From Stenotrophomonas maltophilia (GTDB lineage Bacteria; Pseudomonadota; Gammaproteobacteria; Xanthomonadales; Xanthomonadaceae), in contig DJBL01000004.1 of the NCBI GenBank assembly GCA_002435595.1, forward strand, positions 27,162-91,161: DNA of 64,000 nt. The letters run 5' to 3'. Numbering within the stretch: position 1 is the stretch's first letter; each line of letters opens with the position of its first letter. Position numbers and translations under genes: made by a program. Shown one piece after another: positions 18,899 through 26,614 of the stretch. The notes under the pieces were generated by a model. The model saw only the letters and a list, made by a program, of their open reading frames with translations, was not told where the DNA came from and ran no database searches.

Positions 18899-19136
18899 AT
18901 TAGACCACAACGACGACGCAATTGGCGCACATGGACCGGTGTGGTCTGATCCGCTGCCGGTACGTGAAAAAGACCCTGATCGGGCATCCCGTAGAATGCT
19001 GCGGCGCGCAACGGGCACCCGCCCGGCGCGCCGCAGAGTTCGGCATTGCCCGGCTTGAATCGCCCCAGCGCCTGCCTTGGCGGCACTGGAGACGGCAGGC
19101 ATTCGCTCGCCCCTTTTGTACGGAGAAACTCCTGCC

Positions 19137-20705
19137 ATGGTGTTTCGCATTTCCATCGCACTGATCGTCGCCTTGGTGCTGATCGCCGGGCTCGCGCCCG
19201 GCCCCTTCAATGACGTGGTGCAGAGTGGCCTGGGCCACATCATCCGCAGCACCGGCTGGCTGTACCTGCTGGTGGTGTTCATTACCCTGTCATTCCTGAT
19301 GTACCTGGCCTTCGGCCGACTGGGTTCGCTGCGCATCGGCGGCGAAGATGCCGAACCGGATTTCTCCAACGCCAGCTGGATGTCGATGCTGTTCGCCGCC
19401 GGCATGGGCATCGGCCTGGTGTTCTGGGGCGCGGCCGAGCCGATCTCGCACTTCATCAAGCCGCCCGAAGGCCTGGCGCCGCAGAGCATGGAGGCCGCGC
19501 GTGCGTCGATGCGCTATGCGTTCTTCCACTGGGGCCTGCATCCGTGGGCGATCTATGCGCTGATCGGGCTGGCGATGGCCTGGTTCCAGTTCAATCGCAA
19601 CGGCCGCGGGCTGATCAGTGACCTGCTGCAGCCGGTGATCGGGGCCCACCATCGCGGCTGGATCGGCACGGTGGTGAACGTGGCGGCGGTGGTGGCCACC
19701 GCGATCGGCGTGGCCACCACGCTGGGCTTCGGTACGATCCAGATCGCGGCCGGGTTGCAGCGGGTGTTCGGCATCGGTGATTCGATTCCGGTGCAGCTGA
19801 CCATCATCGCGGTGGCGTTCGTGCTGTACATGGCCTCCACCACCAGCGGGGTCAACCGCGGCATCAAGTGGCTGTCCAACTTCAACCTGGGCCTGGCGGC
19901 GGTGTTGCTGGCGCTGGTGATGGTGCTGGGGCCGACCGGTTTCATCTTTGATACGTTCACCACCACGATCGGCTCCTACCTCAACTCGCTGGTGACGATG
20001 AGCCTGCGCATGTCGCCGTTCTCGGGCAGCACGTGGGTGGCGGACTGGACGATCTTCTACTGGGCCTGGTGGATCGCGTGGGCCCCGTTCGTGGGCTCGT
20101 TCATCGCCCGGGTCTCGCGCGGGCGCAGCATCCGCGAGTTCGTGCTGGGCGTGGTGATCGCACCGAGCGTGCTGGGGTTCCTGTGGTTCTCGGTGTTTGG
20201 CGGCACCGCGCTGTGGTCGCAGATCTTCGGCCACGTGGACCTGGCCCAGGCACTGGGCAACGGCTATGAGACGGTGCTGTTCACCATGTTCGACAGCCTG
20301 CCGATGCCGATGGTGTTGTCGGTGATCGCACTGGTGCTGCTGATGATTTTCTTCGTGACCTCGGCCGACTCGGCGGTGCTGGTGCTGGCGACGATGTCCA
20401 CCGAGGAAGCGGGCGATCCGCCGCTGGCACGACGCATGGTGTGGGGCGTGGCGATTGCGTTGATTGCCGGGGTGCTGCTGCTGGCCGGCGGGCTGACGGC
20501 GCTGCAGGGCATGATCACCATCGCGGCATTGCCGTTCGCGCTGTTGATGCTGCTGGTGATGTGGTCGCTGTACCGGGTACTGGACATGGAATACGCGCTG
20601 CAGCGCCGCCGTGCGCAGCGGGCGCGGCGGATGATGGACGAATGGATCGAGCGCGAGATCGCCGCGCAGGAAGAGACGCGGGATGAGGCGGCGAGGGCGC
20701 CGTAG
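19137..20705 (+). CDS. BCCT-family (betaine/choline/carnitine) transporter
   Basis: A 522-residue inner-membrane secondary transporter with about 12 helices. Family motifs are present: GMGIGLVFWGAAEPISHF, FFHWGLHPWAIYAL, SFIARVSRGRSIREFV and FFVTSADSAVLVLATM. The N-terminal 20 residues before 19137 are hydrophilic and lack a ribosome site, whereas GGAGAAAC precedes ATG 19137. The C-terminal tail (YALQRRRAQRARRMM...) is charged, as in osmosensing members. The likely role is compatible-solute or choline uptake; the exact substrate cannot be read from the sequence. Confidence 0.92.
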   Translation: MVFRISIALIVALVLIAGLAPGPFNDVVQSGLGHIIRSTGWLYLLVVFITLSFLMYLAFGRLGSLRIGGEDAEPDFSNASWMSMLFAAGMGIGLVFWGAAEPISHFIKPPEGLAPQSMEAARASMRYAFFHWGLHPWAIYALIGLAMAWFQFNRNGRGLISDLLQPVIGAHHRGWIGTVVNVAAVVATAIGVATTLGFGTIQIAAGLQRVFGIGDSIPVQLTIIAVAFVLYMASTTSGVNRGIKWLSNFNLGLAAVLLALVMVLGPTGFIFDTFTTTIGSYLNSLVTMSLRMSPFSGSTWVADWTIFYWAWWIAWAPFVGSFIARVSRGRSIREFVLGVVIAPSVLGFLWFSVFGGTALWSQIFGHVDLAQALGNGYETVLFTMFDSLPMPMVLSVIALVLLMIFFVTSADSAVLVLATMSTEEAGDPPLARRMVWGVAIALIAGVLLLAGGLTALQGMITIAALPFALLMLLVMWSLYRVLDMEYALQRRRAQRARRMMDEWIEREIAAQEETRDEAARAP

Positions 20706-20948
20706 GGCGTACACCGTTGCGCTGTCGGTGGCAGGGTCGCGCCGGGTGGGTTGGCGGGACACGCTGCAAGTCCCGCTCCGCGGCCCGGCCCAGCCGCTGG
20801 CGGCTGTGCGTTCGGACGCATGCGAGGCAGTGCCTCGCAAGCAATGTGCCCTCACCCCTGTAAGCTCCGTCGCCGCATCCATGCGGCTCAGGGTCCCGCC
20901 AACCCACCCACCGCGCCCCTCTGACAGTGGGTCGGTGAGTTGAGGAGA

Positions 20949-20973
20949 GCAGCCGACCAACGGTCGGCTCTAC
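20949..20973 (-). repeat. GTAG-type REP palindrome (SMAG-like)
   Basis: On the minus strand it reads GTAG followed by AGCCGACC-GTT-GGTCGGCT. It sits in the 280-bp gap between the convergent BCCT and ggt genes, and 15 bases past the ggt stop codon. The gap also has a perfect TGCGAGGCA / TGCCTCGCA hairpin near 20840. No gene is visible in the gap. Confidence 0.7.
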
Positions 20974-20987
20974 CCCGCCGCGTTGGT

Positions 20988-22706
20988 TTAGTAGCCTGCG
21001 GCTTGGCCGTCTTTGCGGCTCTCCGAGGCGCCGTAGTACACGCCGGTGTCGGGGTCGCGCAGGATTGCCTGGTAGCCGCCGTAGGGACCGTCGGCGAAGG
21101 TGACGCGGTGGCCTTTGCGCATCAGTGCGCGCACCGTCTCGTACGGGAAGCCGGTTTCCAGGTTGACTTCGCCGCCGTCGCTCATCGCCGTGGCCTGCCC
21201 GGTTGGTTCGGTGGAACCTTCGTGCTGGATGCGCGGCGCATCGCCGGCTTCCTGCAGGTTCATGCCGAAGTCGACCATGTTCATCACGATCTGCGCGTGG
21301 CCCTGCGGCTGCATCGCCCCGCCCATCACCCCGAAGCTCATCCAGGGCTTGCCGTCCTTGGTCACGAAGCCGGGAATGATGGTCTGGAACGGGCGCTTGC
21401 CCGGCGCGTAGCCGTTCGGGTGGTCTTTCTGCAGGACGAACATCTCACCGCGATCCTGCAGGATGAAGCCCAGGCCCGGGGGGGCCATGCCGCTGCCCAT
21501 GCCGCGGTAATTGGACTGGATCAGCGACACCATCATCCCGTCCGCGTCGGCCACGGTCATGTAGATCGTGTCGCCTTCCTGCAACTGCCTGGGCGTGCCC
21601 GGCTGCACTTCGCGCAGGGCCTTGTCCATCGAGATCAACTGGCGTCGCTGCGCCGCGTAGTCTTTCGAGACCAGCCTGGCCACCGGTGCCGGGTGGAAGG
21701 CCGGATCGGTGTAGAAGCGCGCGCGGTCGGCAAAGGCCAGCTTCTTGGCTTCCACGAACAGGTGCACGTGCTCGGGCGAACCGAAGGGGATCTTCGAGAA
21801 GTCGTACCCCTCCAGCACGTTGAGGATCTGCAGCGCGGCGATGCCCTGGCTGTTGGGCGGCAGCTCCCATACGTCATAGCCGCGGTAGTTGCTGCTCACC
21901 GGCTCGACCCACTCGCCGTGGTGGCTGGCCATGTCCGCGTAGCTGAGGTAGCCACCGTTGGCCTTGAAATAGCCGTCGATGGTGCGGGCGATATCGCCCT
22001 TGTAGAAGGCGTCGCGGCCGCCGCGGGCGATCTGCTCCAGGGTGTTGGCCAGGTTCGGGTTCTTCCACATCTCGCCCTTGCGCGGCGCATGCCCGTCGAC
22101 GGTGAACTGTTCCTTGAAGCCCGGGTACTGCGACAGCCTGGGCACCGAGCGGTCCCAGTAGTAGGCAATGACCTCGGCCACCGGATGGCCCTCGCGGGCG
22201 TAGCGGATGGCCGGGGCCAGGTTGTCGGCCATCGGCTTGCGGCCGAAGCGCTCGTGCAGGGCGAACCAGCCGTCCACCGCACCCGGCACCGAGACCGGCA
22301 GCGGGCCGGTGGCCGGGATCTCCTTGAGCCCGCGGCGCTGGAACTCGGCCAGGGTCAGTGACTTCGGCGAGCGGCCCGAGCCGTTGTAACCATGGAGCTT
22401 CTGCGTCTTCGGGTCCCACACGATGGCAAACAGGTCACCGCCGACGCCATTGCCGGTGGGCTCCATCAGGCCCAGCGCGGCGTTGGCCGCGATCGCCGCG
22501 TCCACCGCCGAGCCGCCGCCCTTCATCACGTCCAGCGCGATCTGGGTGGCCAGTGGCTGGGAGGTGGCGGCCATCGCATGCGGGGCGATCACCTCCGAGC
22601 GGGTGGCGAAGGGATGGCCGGTGACGCGGTCGGCGGCGATGCCGGCGATGGGAAGGGCACACAGCACGGCGGCGGCAAGCAGGCCGCGGGCAAGTCGTCG
22701 GGACAC
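20988..22706 (-). CDS. ggt: Gamma-glutamyltransferase, periplasmic
   Basis: A 572-residue secreted enzyme that cleaves gamma-glutamyl bonds such as in glutathione. A signal peptide (RRLARGLLAAAVLCALPIAGIAA) is followed by the large subunit (GGGSAVDAAIAANAALGLMEP, GNGVGGDLFAIV). The autoprocessing site with Thr380 as nucleophile (EGDTIYMTVADADG) starts the small subunit, which carries NYRGMGSGMAPPGLGF and DGKPWMSFGVMGG. The GMAPPGLGF form is that of the acylase-like subgroup and differs from the E. coli enzyme. Start is taken as GTG 22706 at the signal peptide; an ATG at 22781 is open in frame. Confidence 0.93.
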   Translation of the reverse strand: MSRRLARGLLAAAVLCALPIAGIAADRVTGHPFATRSEVIAPHAMAATSQPLATQIALDVMKGGGSAVDAAIAANAALGLMEPTGNGVGGDLFAIVWDPKTQKLHGYNGSGRSPKSLTLAEFQRRGLKEIPATGPLPVSVPGAVDGWFALHERFGRKPMADNLAPAIRYAREGHPVAEVIAYYWDRSVPRLSQYPGFKEQFTVDGHAPRKGEMWKNPNLANTLEQIARGGRDAFYKGDIARTIDGYFKANGGYLSYADMASHHGEWVEPVSSNYRGYDVWELPPNSQGIAALQILNVLEGYDFSKIPFGSPEHVHLFVEAKKLAFADRARFYTDPAFHPAPVARLVSKDYAAQRRQLISMDKALREVQPGTPRQLQEGDTIYMTVADADGMMVSLIQSNYRGMGSGMAPPGLGFILQDRGEMFVLQKDHPNGYAPGKRPFQTIIPGFVTKDGKPWMSFGVMGGAMQPQGHAQIVMNMVDFGMNLQEAGDAPRIQHEGSTEPTGQATAMSDGGEVNLETGFPYETVRALMRKGHRVTFADGPYGGYQAILRDPDTGVYYGASESRKDGQAAGY

Positions 22707-22934
22707 GGGGTGGTTCCTGATGGGTGGTAGCCCCGCGATAGTGGCGGCAGAGCGGCTGCGATGGCATCGGACAATGGTCATGCCAGGGATGGAATCGGCG
22801 ACGAAATCCGCGCAGAACGCGCCTGCAAAATAGTGAATTCGGGTTCACCGCAACGCTTTCAACCGCAACCATCCTTGCCTGGCGGGGCTTTGCGCTGGAT
22901 GCAGTCGAAACTGTTGGAAATATGCCTGCCAGGG

Positions 22935-22964
22935 TTGACAGCCTTAAAACCGCTGTGGTTTTCT
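22935..22964 (+). promoter_or_regulatory. Probable promoter of the ilv-leu operon
   Basis: A consensus -35 box TTGACA lies at 22935-22940. A T-rich but weak -10 region (GTTTTC or TTTTCT, 22958-22964) follows at 17-18 bp spacing. That would put the transcription start at about 22970-22972, on or just before the ATG of the leader peptide. The preceding gap from 22707 contains no gene. Confidence 0.5.
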
Positions 22965-22971
22965 CGATCTC

Positions 22972-23097
22972 ATGTTGCAGCGCACAGCCATCCGCGAATC
23001 CATCGAGCACGCCGACACCGGCGGGGCGTCGATCCGTTCGCTTCTCGTCCTCGTACTTATTACCCAACCCACAGGTGCGGGACGGACCGGCGTGTAA
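22972..23097 (+). CDS. ilv-leu operon leader peptide
   Basis: A 41-codon reading frame that is regulatory, not enzymatic. It contains seven consecutive branched-chain codons at residues 24-30 (Leu-Leu-Val-Leu-Val-Leu-Ile, 23041-23061), exactly the amino acids made by the operon, followed by Thr. It ends TGAGRTGV and a TAA at 23095, 24 bases before the attenuator stem. No Shine-Dalgarno is seen before the ATG (TCGATCTC), and the promoter position predicts a nearly leaderless mRNA. When charged Leu/Val/Ile tRNA is scarce the ribosome should stall on these codons and let the antiterminator form. Confidence 0.85.
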   Translation: MLQRTAIRESIEHADTGGASIRSLLVLVLITQPTGAGRTGV

Positions 23098-23151
23098 GCA
23101 AGACTGCCAGGTATCCATCAAAACCCGCACCCACCCAGGTGCGGGTTTTTT
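23074..23151 (+). terminator. ilv-leu transcription attenuator (antiterminator arm plus terminator)
   Basis: The terminator is a perfect 10-bp stem AACCCGCACC (23122-23131) / GGTGCGGGTT (23138-23147) followed by six T residues. The segment GGTGCGGG at 23074-23081, inside the end of the leader peptide frame, is a second copy of the 3' arm. It can pair with CCCGCACC at 23124-23131, forming the alternative antiterminator. It lies 13 bases after the Leu/Val/Ile codon cluster, the right distance for control by ribosome stalling. Confidence 0.88.
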
Positions 23152-23204
23152 CGTTTCAGAGCCCCCTCGTTTTCCCTCCCCCTTCCGAGTTGCCCTCCCC
23201 CGCC

Positions 23205-23318
23205 ATGACCCGCCAGCCCGCCACCACCGCCTTCACGCCCACCGCCCCCACGGCGGATGCATGCGGTTGTGGCGCTGCGCGTGCCACCGCTTCCCCTGAC
23301 TGGCCGACGCGTCGCTGA
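23205..23318 (+). CDS. Doubtful small open frame between the attenuator and ilvC
   Basis: A 37-codon frame (MTRQPATTAFTPTAPTADAC...) ends 40 bases before ilvC. It is rich in Thr, Ala and Pro, with a CGCG stretch, and has no clear ribosome site. It may be an upstream reading frame affecting ilvC translation, or chance in GC-rich DNA. Confidence 0.2.
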   Translation: MTRQPATTAFTPTAPTADACGCGAARATASPDWPTRR

Positions 23319-23358
23319 CCGTCGGCCATCTTTTTATTTCCGCCAAAGGACCTCCCCC

Positions 23359-24333
23359 ATGAGCACCAACGACCTGCCCCAGATCAAGATCGCTGTTGTC
23401 GGCTACGGCAGCCAGGGCCGCGCGCACGCGCTTAACCTGCGCGAATCCGGCTTCGACGTCGTCATCGGGCTGCGCCCGGGCGGTCCCACCGAGGTCAAGG
23501 CCCAGGCCGACGGCTTCACCGTCAAGGCCCCGGCCGATGCGGTCCAGGACGCCGACCTGGTCGCCGTGCTGACCCCGGACATGGTCCAGAAGAAGCTCTA
23601 CGAGGACGTCCTGGCGCCGAACATGAAACAGGGCGCGGTACTGCTGTTCGCGCACGGCCTGAACGTGCATTTCGACATGATCAAGCCGCGCCAGGACCTG
23701 GACGTGGTGCTGGTGGCGCCCAAGGGCCCGGGCGCGCTGGTGCGCCGTGAGTATGAAATCGGCCGCGGCGTGCCGTGCATCTGGGCGGTCTACCAGGACA
23801 AGAGCGGCAAGGCTGCCGAGTACGCGCTGGCCTACGCGGCCGGCCTGGGCGGCGCACGCGCCAACCTGATCCAGACCACCTTCAAGGAAGAGACCGAGAC
23901 CGATCTGTTCGGCGAGCAGGCGGTGCTGTGCGGCGGTGCTTCGGCGCTGGTCCAGGCCGGCTTTGAAACGCTGGTGGAAGCCGGCTACCAGCCCGAGATC
24001 GCCTACTACGAAGTGCTGCACGAACTGAAGCTGATCGTGGACCTGTTCTACGAAGGCGGCATCACCCGCATGCTGGAGTTCATCTCCGAGACCGCGCAGT
24101 ACGGCGACTACGTCAGCGGCCCGCGCGTCATCGATGCGGGTACCAAGGCGCGCATGAAGGACGTGCTGACCGACATCCAGAACGGCACCTTCACCAAGAA
24201 CTGGGTGGCCGAGTACGAAGCGGGGCTGCCCAACTACAACAAGTTCAAGCAGGCCGACCTGGAGCATCCGATCGAGAAGGTAGGCAAGGAACTGCGCGCC
24301 AAGATGGTCTGGTTGCAAAGTCAAGCCGCGTAA
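23359..24333 (+). CDS. ilvC: Ketol-acid reductoisomerase (class I)
   Basis: A 324-residue NADPH-dependent enzyme, second step of valine and isoleucine synthesis. The Rossmann motif VGYGSQG is at residues 14-20. The metal-binding and catalytic segment FKEETETDLFGEQAVLCGG and the later YYEVLHELKLIVDLFYEGG / ISETAQYGDY are intact. Length is that of the short class I form. Start at ATG 23359 is preceded by AAAGGA. It is the first structural gene of the operon behind the attenuator. Confidence 0.96.
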   Translation: MSTNDLPQIKIAVVGYGSQGRAHALNLRESGFDVVIGLRPGGPTEVKAQADGFTVKAPADAVQDADLVAVLTPDMVQKKLYEDVLAPNMKQGAVLLFAHGLNVHFDMIKPRQDLDVVLVAPKGPGALVRREYEIGRGVPCIWAVYQDKSGKAAEYALAYAAGLGGARANLIQTTFKEETETDLFGEQAVLCGGASALVQAGFETLVEAGYQPEIAYYEVLHELKLIVDLFYEGGITRMLEFISETAQYGDYVSGPRVIDAGTKARMKDVLTDIQNGTFTKNWVAEYEAGLPNYNKFKQADLEHPIEKVGKELRAKMVWLQSQAA

Positions 24334-24372
24334 CCGCGCGGCTCCCCCACCCGCTTTCGTAAAGGTCACCGC

Positions 24373-26106
24373 ATGAACACCTCCGCACACAGCACCGCGC
24401 CCCGCAACGGCGCCCGCTGGTTGACGCAGGCCCTGGAAGCCGAGGGCGTGCATACGCTGTTCGGCTACCCCGGCGGCACCATCATGCCGTTCTACGACGC
24501 CCTGGTGGATTCGGGGCTGAAGCACATCCTGGTCCGCCACGAGCAGGGCGCGGCCCTGGCCGCCAACGGCTATGCCCGCGCCAGCGGCCAGGTCGGGGTC
24601 TGCGTGGCCACCTCCGGCCCGGGCGCCTCCAACCTGGTGACCGGCATCGCCGATGCGATGCTCGATTCGGTGCCGATGGTCTGCATCACCGGCCAGGTCG
24701 CCACCCCGCTGCTGGGCACCGACGCGTTCCAGGAACTGGACGTATTCGGCTTGACCATGCCGATCGTCAAGCACAGCTGGCTGGTGCGCAGCGTCGATGA
24801 CCTGCCGCGCGTGGTCCGCGAGGCCTTCCGCATCGCCCGCGAGGGCCGCCCTGGCCCGGTACTGATCGACCTGCCCAAGGACGTGCAGATCGCCGATGCC
24901 TCGCATCTGCCGGTACACGTGCCGGAGGCGGTGAGCCCGCCGCCGGCACCGCAGGACGCGGCGGTGGCCGCGGCCATCGCCGCGATCGCCGCGGCCGAGA
25001 AGCCGGTGATCTACGCCGGTGGCGGCGTGGCCCTGGGCGATGCGGTGGAGGACTTCCGTGCCTTCGTCGAGGCCAGTGCGATCCCTACGGTGCTGACCCT
25101 GCGCGGGCTGGGCGCGCTGCCGCCGCAGCATCCGCACTACCTGGGCATGCTGGGCATGCACGGCACCCGCGCGGCCAACATGGCCGTGCAGGAAAGCGAC
25201 CTGTTGGTCGTGGTGGGTGCGCGTTTCGACGACCGTGCCACCGGCAAGTTGAACGAGTTCGCCCCGTTCGCGCGGGTCATCCACATCGATGCCGATGCGT
25301 ATGAGATCTCCAAGCTGCGCAGTGCCGACATCGCCGTGCCGGGCAACGTGGGCAGCGCGCTGCGTGCCTTGACTGCCGCGGCCACCACCCCCGCCTCGCA
25401 GGAGGCCTGGCGCAGGCGCTGCGGCATCCATCGCGAACGCTTCGCCGCCCGCTACGACGCACCGGGCAAGCACATCTACGCCCCGGCGCTGCTGAAGCGG
25501 CTGAGCGAGCTGGCCCCGAGCGACGCGATCATTGCCTGCGACGTGGGCCAGCACCAGATGTGGGTGGCCCAGCACTGCCGCTTCAACCACCCGCGCAACC
25601 ACCTGACCAGCGGCGCGCTCGGCACCATGGGCTTCGGCCTGCCGGCGGCGATGGGCGCGCAGTTCGCCTGCCCCGAGCGCACCGTGGTGCTGGTGTCCGG
25701 CGATGGCAGCTTCATGATGAACGTGCAGGAGCTGGCCACCATCGCCCGCTGCCGCCTGCCGGTGAAGATCGTGCTGCTGGACAACAGTTCGCTGGGCATG
25801 GTGCGCCAGTGGCAGGAGCTGTTCTTCGCCGAGCGCTACAGCGAGATCGACCTGTCCGACAACCCGGACTTCGCCGCGCTGGCCCAGGTGTTCGGCATCC
25901 CGGCCACCCGCATCGAGGCCCGCGACGACGTCGAGGGCGGCCTGGCCGCACTGCTGGCCCAGCCGGGCCCGGCGCTGCTGCACGTGGCCATCGATGCCCG
26001 TGCCAACGTGTGGCCGCTGGTGCCGCCCAACAATGCCAACAGCACCATGCTGGAAAGCAACCCTGCCCATCAGTCCCAGGAGTTCCCCAATGCAATACCG
26101 GCTTGA
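24373..26106 (+). CDS. ilvG: Acetolactate synthase, catalytic subunit
   Basis: A 577-residue ThDP/FAD enzyme condensing pyruvate with pyruvate or 2-oxobutyrate. It has the catalytic glutamate in VRHEQGAALAANGYARASG (Glu57), the FAD-domain VVGARFDDRATGKL, and the ThDP-binding GDGSFMMNVQELATI ... LDNSSLGMVRQWQ. Size and the tail NANSTMLE match the IlvG-type isozyme. It overlaps ilvM by 17 bases, so their translation is likely coupled. Confidence 0.95.
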   Translation: MNTSAHSTAPRNGARWLTQALEAEGVHTLFGYPGGTIMPFYDALVDSGLKHILVRHEQGAALAANGYARASGQVGVCVATSGPGASNLVTGIADAMLDSVPMVCITGQVATPLLGTDAFQELDVFGLTMPIVKHSWLVRSVDDLPRVVREAFRIAREGRPGPVLIDLPKDVQIADASHLPVHVPEAVSPPPAPQDAAVAAAIAAIAAAEKPVIYAGGGVALGDAVEDFRAFVEASAIPTVLTLRGLGALPPQHPHYLGMLGMHGTRAANMAVQESDLLVVVGARFDDRATGKLNEFAPFARVIHIDADAYEISKLRSADIAVPGNVGSALRALTAAATTPASQEAWRRRCGIHRERFAARYDAPGKHIYAPALLKRLSELAPSDAIIACDVGQHQMWVAQHCRFNHPRNHLTSGALGTMGFGLPAAMGAQFACPERTVVLVSGDGSFMMNVQELATIARCRLPVKIVLLDNSSLGMVRQWQELFFAERYSEIDLSDNPDFAALAQVFGIPATRIEARDDVEGGLAALLAQPGPALLHVAIDARANVWPLVPPNNANSTMLESNPAHQSQEFPNAIPA

Positions 26107-26350
26107 CCTGGTGCTGGTTCCCGCCGAGGGCGCGCTGCTGCGCGTGATCGGCATGGCCGAGCGCCGCGGCTTCGCGCCGCGTGCGATCGCCGGCGCGCCC
26201 AACGCCGCCGACAACGGCCGCTGGCACCTGCAGATGGTGGTGGACAGCAGCCGTCCGCCGGAGACCCTGTGCCGCCAGATCGAGAAAATCTACGACTGTG
26301 TTTCGGTGCGCATCAGCGCGCTGGAGCCCGGCACCGGAGTATCGGCATGA
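26090..26350 (+). CDS. ilvM: Acetolactate synthase small subunit (ACT domain)
   Basis: An 86-residue regulatory partner of IlvG. The beginning QYRLDLVLVPAEGALLRVIGMAERRGF is the ACT-domain pattern of small ALS subunits, and the length matches IlvM. Start at ATG 26090 lies within the end of ilvG. The gene is followed by 264 bp containing the 54-bp repeats before ilvA. Confidence 0.88.
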   Translation: MQYRLDLVLVPAEGALLRVIGMAERRGFAPRAIAGAPNAADNGRWHLQMVVDSSRPPETLCRQIEKIYDCVSVRISALEPGTGVSA

Positions 26351-26400
26351 ACGCCCGCACCGCTCGCCCGGTGCCGGTACGGAGGTCTCTTCTCGCCGCA

Positions 26401-26562
26401 CAGGGATGTGCAAGTGGTGCGCGTGCAGGATGCATGGCGTCGCACCGCGCCGCACAGGGATGTGCAAGTGGTGCGCGCGCAGGACGCATGGCGTCGCACC
26501 ACGCAGCACAGGGATGTGCAAGTGGTGCGCGTGCAGGATGCATGGCGTCGCGCAGCGCAGGG
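26401..26562 (+). repeat. Three tandem 54-bp repeats between ilvM and ilvA
   Basis: The unit beginning CAGGGATGTGCAAGTGGTGC recurs at 26401, 26455 and 26509, three copies differing at only a few positions. The period is 18 codons, and the frame leading into ilvA is open through all three copies from a GTG at 26408, giving an 18-residue repeat (VQVVRVQDAWRR...). The third copy is followed by a partial fourth. The repeat has no link to the ACT or PLP domains on either side, so I treat it as a non-coding expansion inside the operon. Confidence 0.85.
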
Positions 26563-26614
26563 ACGTCGTGGCACCGCGCAGCGCATGCCGGCGATCACCG
26601 TGGCCGGGGGCGAA

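Noticed and set aside
26401..26562. 54-bp repeats as a CRISPR array
   Set aside because: Directly tandem without unique spacers, only three units, within an operon, no cas genes.
26408..26614. GTG at 26408 as the ilvA start
   Set aside because: It would put the repeat peptide on the enzyme; conserved IlvA sequence starts after 26615 with a purine-rich site before that ATG. Kept only as an alternative.
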